A DNA stretch of 8,940 nt. Source: Leucobacter sp. Its GTDB lineage: Bacteria > Actinomycetota > Actinomycetes > Actinomycetales > Microbacteriaceae. Location: positions 1-8,940 of the forward strand of contig JAAZHL010000184.1 in assembly GCA_012510755.1 (NCBI GenBank), read 5' to 3'. The notes below the pieces were generated by a model. The model did not search any database, had not been told where the DNA came from, and saw nothing but the letters and a program-made list of their open reading frames with translations. Each line of letters opens with the position of its first letter. Positions within the stretch are counted from its first letter, which is position 1. A program made the position numbers and the translations under genes. Of the stretch, positions 4,127 through 8,940 are shown piece after piece.

Positions 4127-5377
4127 CTAGCGACCAACGAGTGTCGCGACCTGGCTCACCGCCGCCGCGAAACTGCTCCCCTCGAACGCGCCACCCAGCG
4201 CAAGCGGAACCCCGCGTTCTTCATCGCTCACTCCCCCGTGCTGACCGACCATCGCGCGCGCCGAATCTTCGTCAGTCGAGAGCTGAAACGCGAACTGCGC
4301 CCGCGCCGCCACAATCACATCACCGAGCCGCTCGGCCACCTCGTGTTCGATCGGCCCAAACCAGTTCGCGGCGATCGCCTCGTCACGAGTTCCCACCCAC
4401 GCGCGTTTGCCAAGCACACCCGAAATGTCGTCGGCCACCTCAGCAGCACGAGTGCGGTCGCTGAGATAGAGGGAACGCATGCGCGGCTCTCCGCCGATTT
4501 CCATGCCCTCATCGAACTGCGCGATCGCCTCATCAAGCACGAGACGATGCTCGGGCGGCACGTCGATCATGCCGTGGTCAGCGGTCACCACGACGCCAAC
4601 ATCTGCGGGCAGGGCACGCAAAAGGTCAGTCAACGCCTCGTCAAGCTGCTCAAGCCGCTTCACCCACAGAGGGCTTTGCCAGCCCTGCTGATGCGCCACA
4701 CGGTCGAGCTCGTCAACATACAAATATGCAAACAGAGGATCGCTGCCGCGCACCAAACGTGAAGCGACCGCGAAACGTTCGGCGATGGTCTGGCCTGGGT
4801 GATATTCGGCTCCGCGCAGAATGGCTTCGGTGAGCCCGCCCACGGCGTGCGCCGGTCGGCCGATAGCGACGGGGCGTGCGCCAAGCGCGGCGGCCTGCGC
4901 AAACAAGGGCTCAGCGCGCTGCCACTCGCGCGGACGCTCGATGCCCTGCCACTCTTTCAGCGGCGTGATGAGGCCCAGTTCAGGGTGCCGAATCTTGTAG
5001 CCAATCAGCCCGTGCTCGCCCGGCAGTCGGCCGGTCGTGATGGTCGTGAGCGCGGCCGCCGTCGTTGACGGAATCACCGTCTCGATGCGGCGCGTCGCGA
5101 GCGCCGAGAGTGTGCGCGCGTGCCCGGCGGCTGCGCGCAGGTTCGCGTGACCGAGGCCGTCCACCACCACCACGATGACCGAACGCACCGGTACCGCGCG
5201 CTCGAGCACACCGGACGATGCGAGGGCGGACTCGTTGGGGCTCGTTTCGCCCAGCGGTTGTAGTGTGGCGTTCAGCGTCAGCAGCGCATCTTTGCCGAGC
5301 CCACTCGCCTGGCTGGTGAGCGCTGTCGGCAGAATCGCGGCCAGCCTCGCGCCGTTGTCAGTAGGCGTCGGTAGCAT
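4127..5377 (-). CDS. Alkaline phosphatase superfamily hydrolase (nucleotide pyrophosphatase/phosphodiesterase type), 416 aa
   Basis: A two-metal phosphoryl hydrolase of the type I phosphodiesterase/nucleotide pyrophosphatase family. The ligands are in the expected order: Asp73 in VVVVDGLG (69-76), the nucleophile Thr106 in PSTTAAALTTITTG (103-116), Asp225 and His229 in YVDELDRVAHQQG (220-232), Asp267-His268 in TADHGM (265-270), and His380 in GQHGG (378-382). The TGRLPGEHGLIGY segment (115-127) is also typical. I see no signal peptide or membrane helix, so it is probably cytosolic. The frame stays open upstream to 5494, but that part is Cys/Ser-rich and covers the parC start, so it is not coding. 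I prefer ATG 5377, seven bases after a TACGAT box; ATG 5386 is the alternative. The substrate is unknown. Homologues next to sepH and parC are, from memory, common in this group of actinobacteria. Confidence 0.88.
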   Translation of the reverse strand: MLPTPTDNGARLAAILPTALTSQASGLGKDALLTLNATLQPLGETSPNESALASSGVLERAVPVRSVIVVVVDGLGHANLRAAAGHARTLSALATRRIETVIPSTTAAALTTITTGRLPGEHGLIGYKIRHPELGLITPLKEWQGIERPREWQRAEPLFAQAAALGARPVAIGRPAHAVGGLTEAILRGAEYHPGQTIAERFAVASRLVRGSDPLFAYLYVDELDRVAHQQGWQSPLWVKRLEQLDEALTDLLRALPADVGVVVTADHGMIDVPPEHRLVLDEAIAQFDEGMEIGGEPRMRSLYLSDRTRAAEVADDISGVLGKRAWVGTRDEAIAANWFGPIEHEVAERLGDVIVAARAQFAFQLSTDEDSARAMVGQHGGVSDEERGVPLALGGAFEGSSFAAAVSQVATLVGR

Positions 5378-5382
5378 AATCA
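5355..5382 (+). promoter_or_regulatory. Candidate parC promoter (TTGTCA and CATAAT/TAATCA)
   Basis: TTGTCA (5355-5360) matches the -35 consensus at five of six positions. Downstream lie CATAAT (5375-5380, spacing 14) and, overlapping it, TAATCA (5377-5382, spacing 16). Transcription would start near 5388 and leave a leader of about 50 bases before the GTG at 5439. The two alternatives show that the assignment is uncertain. The element lies inside the 5' end of the divergent hydrolase gene. Confidence 0.33.
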
Positions 5383-5390
5383 CCATCGTA
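5378..5390 (-). promoter_or_regulatory. Candidate leaderless promoter of the hydrolase gene (TACGAT)
   Basis: TACGAT on the minus strand (5390-5385) fits TAnnnT. It is followed by seven bases and then ATG 5377, the spacing expected for a transcript starting at the A of the start codon. No Shine-Dalgarno sequence is present. This favours 5377 as the start, because ATG 5386 would lie within the -10 box. Confidence 0.4.
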
Positions 5391-5438
5391 TCCGTGCGCG
5401 CAATCGGGCGCGCAAACCGAAGGGCATTGCAACACACC

Positions 5439-7886
5439 GTGGCAGAGCAGCAAGCAGAGCAGCAAATTGAAGAACGCATCGAAGACATCGACATTCAGGC
5501 CGAGATGGAATCGTCGTTTCTTGAATATGCATACTCTGTCATTTACTCGCGCGCGCTGCCCGATGCCCGCGATGGCCTGAAGCCGGTGCAGCGGCGCATT
5601 CTGTACATGATGACCGACATGGGGTTGCGCCCTGAGAAGGGTCACGTCAAGAGTGCGCGTGTCGTCGGCGAGGTCATGGGCAAACTACACCCGCACGGCG
5701 ACGCATCAATTTATGATGCGCTAGTACGCCTGGCACAACCATTTGCTATGCGTTTGCCACTCATCGACGGTCACGGCAACTTCGGTTCGCTCGATGACGG
5801 CCCCGCCGCTTCGAGGTACACCGAGGCGAGGCTCGCCGGCGCTGCCCTCGCGATGACTGCCTCGCTCGACGAAGACGTCGTCGACTTCGTGCCGAACTAC
5901 GACAACCAGCTCATGCAGCCAGACGTGCTGCCGTCGGCGATTCCGAACCTCTTGGTCAATGGCGCATCTGGAATTGCGGTGGGCATGGCCACGAACCTCG
6001 CCCCGCACAACCTCATCGAGGTCGTTGAAGGCGCGAAGCACCTGCTGCGTCACCCTTCGGCCACCGTCGACGAGCTCATGGAGTTCGTGCCGGGCCCCGA
6101 CCTGCCTGGCGGCGGCATCATCGTCGGCCTCGACGGCGTCAAAGACGCCTATCGCAGCGGCAGGGGCGCGTTTCGCACCCGCGCCAAGGTAGCGGTTGAA
6201 CCGTTGGGTCCCCGCCGCACCGGGCTCATTGTCACCGAGCTGCCCTATCTCGTGGGCCCCGAACGCGTGATCGAGAAGATCAAGCAGGGCGTCGAAGCAA
6301 AGAAGATCTCGGGCATCAGTGATGTCGCCGATCTCACCGCCCGCAAGAATGGCTTGCGTCTCGTCATCACGCTCAAAACCGGGTTTAGCCCCGAGGCAGT
6401 GCTCGAACAGCTTTACCGCACCACCCCACTCGAAGACTCGTTCAGCATCAACTCGGTCGCACTCGTTGACGGCCAACCGCAGACACTAGGGTTGCGTGAG
6501 ATGCTCAAGGTGTTTGTTGAGCACCGTTTGACCGTTGTGCGACGCCGCAGCGAGTATCGTCTTCGCAAGCGCCGCGAGCGGCTGCATCTGGTCGAGGGGC
6601 TGCTCATTGCGATCCTCGATATCGATGAGGTCATTCAGCTCATTCGCACAAGCGATGATGCCGAGTCAGCTCGGGCGCGGCTCATGCAGGTTTTCGATCT
6701 CAGCGAGGCGCAAGCCGAGTACATTCTTGAGCTGCGGTTGCGCCGTCTCACGAAGTTTTCGCGGGTCGAGCTTGAGGGCGAGCGCGACCAGCTCAATGAG
6801 GAGATCGCAGCGCTGCTCGAAATCTTGGGCAATGATGACAAGCTGCGCCAGGTCGTCTCGACTGAGCTCGACGAGGTTGCTGAAGCCTATGGCACCCCCC
6901 GTCGCACGGTGCTCACCGGAGCGGTAGCGCGCCCCACGCGTTCGGCAGCGGGCAACGCCCAAGCACTCGAAGTGGCAGACAGCCCCTCCACCGTGCTGCT
7001 GTCGACCACCGGTCGCGCACTGCGCATTGATCGCGACCCTGACTCGGCCGAACCGCTGCGCGGGGCGGCGCGGGCCACGAAACACGGTGCGATTCAGTCT
7101 GCTGTGCACGGCACTGTGCGAGGTGAGCTTGGCGCAGTATTGAGCGATGGATCAGTCCACCGGTTCACACCCGTCGATCTGCCGCTGGTGCCGGCCGCAT
7201 CAGTGGCATTCTCGGCTGGGGTGTCACTCGCCGCCTACCTCGGGCTCTCGAACAAGAAGCTGCGGGTCGTCGGATTGGTGCCGCTTGAAGACGCCTCACC
7301 CATCGGCGTGTTCACCGCTGGCGGCGTCGTGAAGCGGGTGGTGTTGCAAGATCTGCCGGCCAGGCCAGAGTTCGAGTTGATCACGCTGAAGCCGGGCGAT
7401 GAACTGGTTGCTGCGTTCGCGGCGCCAGACGATGCTGAGTTCGTTGCGGTCTCGAGCGACGCGCAGTTGCTGCGTTTTGCAGCCAACACGGTGCGGCCGC
7501 AAGGCAGGCCCGCTGGCGGCATGGCTGGCATGAAGCTGGGTGCCGAAGCAAAGGTCATCTTTGCGTCGGCGATCGCAGCCGATAGCGAGGCACACGTCGT
7601 CACTGTCGCAGAATCGTCGCTCACGCTGCCCGGCACCGCCGCTGCGTCTGCGAAGGTGTCGGACTGGGCGGAGTTTCCCGCGAAGGGCCGCGCGACTGGC
7701 GGGGTGCGAGCGCAACGCTTCTTGAAGGGCGAAGACCTGCTCGCCTGCGCCTGGGTGGGCACCGGAACACCCCGCGCGCTCACAAGCGATGGTTCAGCGG
7801 TCAGCTTGCCCGCAGAGGTCGCAAAGCGTGACGGCAGTGGCACACCGCTTGAGGGCACTGCGTCCTCGATCGGCTACGCGCCCTAA
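5439..7886 (+). CDS. parC: DNA topoisomerase IV subunit A (ParC), 815 aa
   Basis: The breakage-reunion subunit of a type IIA topoisomerase, which pairs with ParE to decatenate chromosomes. The N-terminal winged-helix region has FLEYAYSVIYSRALPDARDG, and HPHGD with Ala89 and Asp93 at the quinolone-determining positions. The catalytic Tyr127 is in ASRYTEARL and the DNA-bending Ile179 in NGASGIAVGMA. The tower and coiled-coil region includes EAQAEYILELRLRRLTKFSR. The C-terminal part (about 500-815) is a beta-pinwheel. It lacks a recognisable GyrA box (QRRGGKG-like), which argues for ParC rather than GyrA; the neighbouring parE agrees. I chose GTG 5439 because conserved sequence (EERIEDIDIQAEMESS) begins just after it. 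GTG 5394 would add 15 residues, and ATG 5505 would remove part of the conserved start. No strong Shine-Dalgarno sequence precedes the GTG. The open frame back to 5175 is antisense to the hydrolase. Confidence 0.93.
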   Translation: MAEQQAEQQIEERIEDIDIQAEMESSFLEYAYSVIYSRALPDARDGLKPVQRRILYMMTDMGLRPEKGHVKSARVVGEVMGKLHPHGDASIYDALVRLAQPFAMRLPLIDGHGNFGSLDDGPAASRYTEARLAGAALAMTASLDEDVVDFVPNYDNQLMQPDVLPSAIPNLLVNGASGIAVGMATNLAPHNLIEVVEGAKHLLRHPSATVDELMEFVPGPDLPGGGIIVGLDGVKDAYRSGRGAFRTRAKVAVEPLGPRRTGLIVTELPYLVGPERVIEKIKQGVEAKKISGISDVADLTARKNGLRLVITLKTGFSPEAVLEQLYRTTPLEDSFSINSVALVDGQPQTLGLREMLKVFVEHRLTVVRRRSEYRLRKRRERLHLVEGLLIAILDIDEVIQLIRTSDDAESARARLMQVFDLSEAQAEYILELRLRRLTKFSRVELEGERDQLNEEIAALLEILGNDDKLRQVVSTELDEVAEAYGTPRRTVLTGAVARPTRSAAGNAQALEVADSPSTVLLSTTGRALRIDRDPDSAEPLRGAARATKHGAIQSAVHGTVRGELGAVLSDGSVHRFTPVDLPLVPAASVAFSAGVSLAAYLGLSNKKLRVVGLVPLEDASPIGVFTAGGVVKRVVLQDLPARPEFELITLKPGDELVAAFAAPDDAEFVAVSSDAQLLRFAANTVRPQGRPAGGMAGMKLGAEAKVIFASAIAADSEAHVVTVAESSLTLPGTAAASAKVSDWAEFPAKGRATGGVRAQRFLKGEDLLACAWVGTGTPRALTSDGSAVSLPAEVAKRDGSGTPLEGTASSIGYAP

Positions 7887-7966
7887 ACTTTGATGCGCCC
7901 CGCGTTGTGCCCGGGCGCCACAGCGCACGAGCCGGTTAGCAACCGAGCGGCACTGCGCCCGAACGG

Positions 7967-7991
7967 AGCGGCCCCGAGTGGCGTGGCCGCT
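7967..7991. terminator. GC-rich stem-loop between the converging parC and parE genes
   Basis: AGCGGCC (7967-7973) and GGCCGCT (7985-7991) form a perfect seven-base stem with an 11-base loop. It lies in the 152-base convergent spacer, 80 bases after the parC stop and 47 bases from the parE stop. A weaker stem, CGGTT/AACCG with an AGC loop, lies at 7933-7945. Neither has a U-tract. A bidirectional terminator is the simplest reading. Confidence 0.4.
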
Positions 7992-8038
7992 GATCCTCGC
8001 CCCTCAAATCTAGGCGCCGACGTCGCTACCCTCTCACG

Positions 8039-8940
8039 CTAAGCGTCGATGCGCTCGCGATCGAGGTCATCGGCGTTCTCGATGATGAATTCCTTGCGCG
8101 GGGCAACCTCGCCACCCATCAGCAACTCGAACACGTGGGCCGCAGCATGCGCGTCTTCGAGACGCACCCGCCGCAGCGTGCGATGCTCGCGATCCATGGT
8201 CGTTTCGGCGAGCTGATCGGCGTCCATTTCGCCGAGACCCTTGTAGCGCTGAATCGGCTCGAGATACTTCTTGCCGCGCTTGCGCAAGTCTGCCAAGAGG
8301 TTCTGCAGTTCACGCTCGCTGTACGTGTAAACCGTCTCGTTCGGCTTGCGGCCAGCGTTCTGCACAATGACGCGGTGCAGTGGCGGAACCGCCGCATACA
8401 CCCGGCCAGCCTCAAGCATCGGGCGCATGTACCGAAAGAACAGGGTCAGCAGCAGTGTGCGAATGTGCGCTCCGTCGACGTCGGCATCGCTCATCAGAAT
8501 GACCTTGCCATAGCGGGCCGAGTCGATATCGAAGTCGCGGCCGGAGCCCGCACCGATCACCTTGATGATGGCGCTGCATTCGGCGTTGTTCAGCATTTCT
8601 GCGACCGATGCCTTCTGCACGTTCAAGATCTTGCCGCGAATCGGCAAAAGCGCCTGAAACTCGCTGTCGCGCGCTGGCCGAGCCGTGCCGAGCGCGCTAT
8701 CGCCCTCGACAATAAACAATTCAGTGTCGGCCACATTGCGTGAGCGGCAATCGATGAGCTTCGCAGGCAACGATGAGCTCTCGAGTGAGCTCTTTCGCCT
8801 GGCAGTGTCGCGTTGCGCGCGCAATGAAATGCGCGACTTCATCTCAGAGACCATCTTCTCGAGCAGCGCGCCCGTCTGAGTCTTGTCGTCACGTTTCGTA
8901 GATGCAAACCGCTCGTCGAGCCCCTTGGTCAGCGCCTTCG
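8039..8940 (-). CDS. parE: DNA topoisomerase IV subunit B (ParE), C-terminal about 300 residues (partial)
   Basis: The ATPase/TOPRIM subunit partner of ParC. The frame is open from the window edge (KALTKGLDERFASTKRDDKTQ, the end of the transducer domain) to TAG at 8041-8039, so the GHKL ATPase domain lies outside the window. The TOPRIM domain is intact: ELFIVEGDSALG (Glu at 8707-8705), PIRGKILNVQKAS, and the metal-binding SDADVDGAHI (8491-8462). The B-subunit C-terminal signature QRYKGLGEMDADQL follows, and the protein ends RERIDA. The EGDSA motif continues LGTAR rather than the GGSAK seen in E. coli GyrB and ParE; I believe this is usual for actinobacterial ParE. No GyrB-type insertion is visible in this part. 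It faces parC tail to tail, so the two subunits are not in one operon here. It is certainly a type IIA B subunit; ParE rather than GyrB rests on the neighbour and these motifs. Confidence 0.9.
   Translation of the reverse strand, partial: KALTKGLDERFASTKRDDKTQTGALLEKMVSEMKSRISLRAQRDTARRKSSLESSSLPAKLIDCRSRNVADTELFIVEGDSALGTARPARDSEFQALLPIRGKILNVQKASVAEMLNNAECSAIIKVIGAGSGRDFDIDSARYGKVILMSDADVDGAHIRTLLLTLFFRYMRPMLEAGRVYAAVPPLHRVIVQNAGRKPNETVYTYSERELQNLLADLRKRGKKYLEPIQRYKGLGEMDADQLAETTMDREHRTLRRVRLEDAHAAAHVFELLMGGEVAPRKEFIIENADDLDRERIDA

Noticed and set aside
5175..5438. 88-residue N-terminal extension of the parC frame.
   Set aside because: It lies antisense to the start of the hydrolase gene, does not resemble topoisomerase sequence, and conserved ParC sequence begins only after the GTG at 5439.
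5378..5494. Cys/Ser-rich N-terminal extension of the hydrolase frame.
   Set aside because: It is antisense to the parC start, low-complexity, and lies upstream of the likely -10 box and family-like sequence.
5721..6476. 251-codon minus-strand open frame inside parC.
   Set aside because: Composition (His/Asp/Val/Gly-rich) and position in one frame opposite parC mark it as a shadow; no family is recognised.
1..8940. Search for tRNA or rRNA genes, CRISPR arrays, insertion sequences, attachment sites, toxin-antitoxin or defence genes.
   Set aside because: None seen on either strand; all substantial reading frames are explained by the listed genes.

Overview
The window comes from a high-GC actinobacterium, most likely of the family Microbacteriaceae (order Micrococcales). 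The evidence is a set of actinobacteria-restricted families (DUF3159, DUF3710, DUF3093, DUF4193, SepH) next to dut and a ParC/ParE-type topoisomerase pair. Strong C/G bias at third codon positions and leaderless promoters (a -10 box about six bases before an ATG or GTG) fit this. Genus-level assignment is not possible from the window alone.

Layout, left to right. On the minus strand, dut (1367 to 918) is followed by a DUF3710 gene (822 to 160) and the first 54 codons of a DUF3159 membrane protein gene (163 to 1), the last two joined by a 4-base overlap. Diverging from dut on the plus strand is a small two-helix membrane protein of the DUF3093 family (1468-1929). It converges on a zinc-ribbon DUF4193 gene (2319 to 2029, minus). 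The roughly 100 bases between these two hold several perfect stem-loops and a 36-base direct repeat that duplicates the 3' end of the DUF4193 gene. A 225-base divergent region then precedes sepH (2545-3891, plus), which encodes the actinobacterial FtsZ-binding division protein. SepH converges on an alkaline-phosphatase-superfamily hydrolase (5377 to 4127, minus). The 235 bases between them hold a long, nearly continuous hairpin (3984-4044). Diverging from the hydrolase is parC, topoisomerase IV subunit A (5439-7886, plus). It converges on the 3' part of parE, topoisomerase IV subunit B (minus, 8039 to beyond the window edge).

Functionally this is a housekeeping neighbourhood. It covers nucleotide-pool sanitation (dut), chromosome decatenation (parC/parE), cell division (sepH) and several conserved actinobacterial proteins of unknown function. 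I see no mobile element, CRISPR array, tRNA, rRNA, toxin-antitoxin or defence cassette, and no evidence of a new multi-gene system. The observations most worth a second look are non-coding: the long hairpin downstream of sepH, the duplicated gene end at DUF4193, a cluster of TTTGC half-sites upstream of sepH, and leaderless promoters in the divergent spacers.
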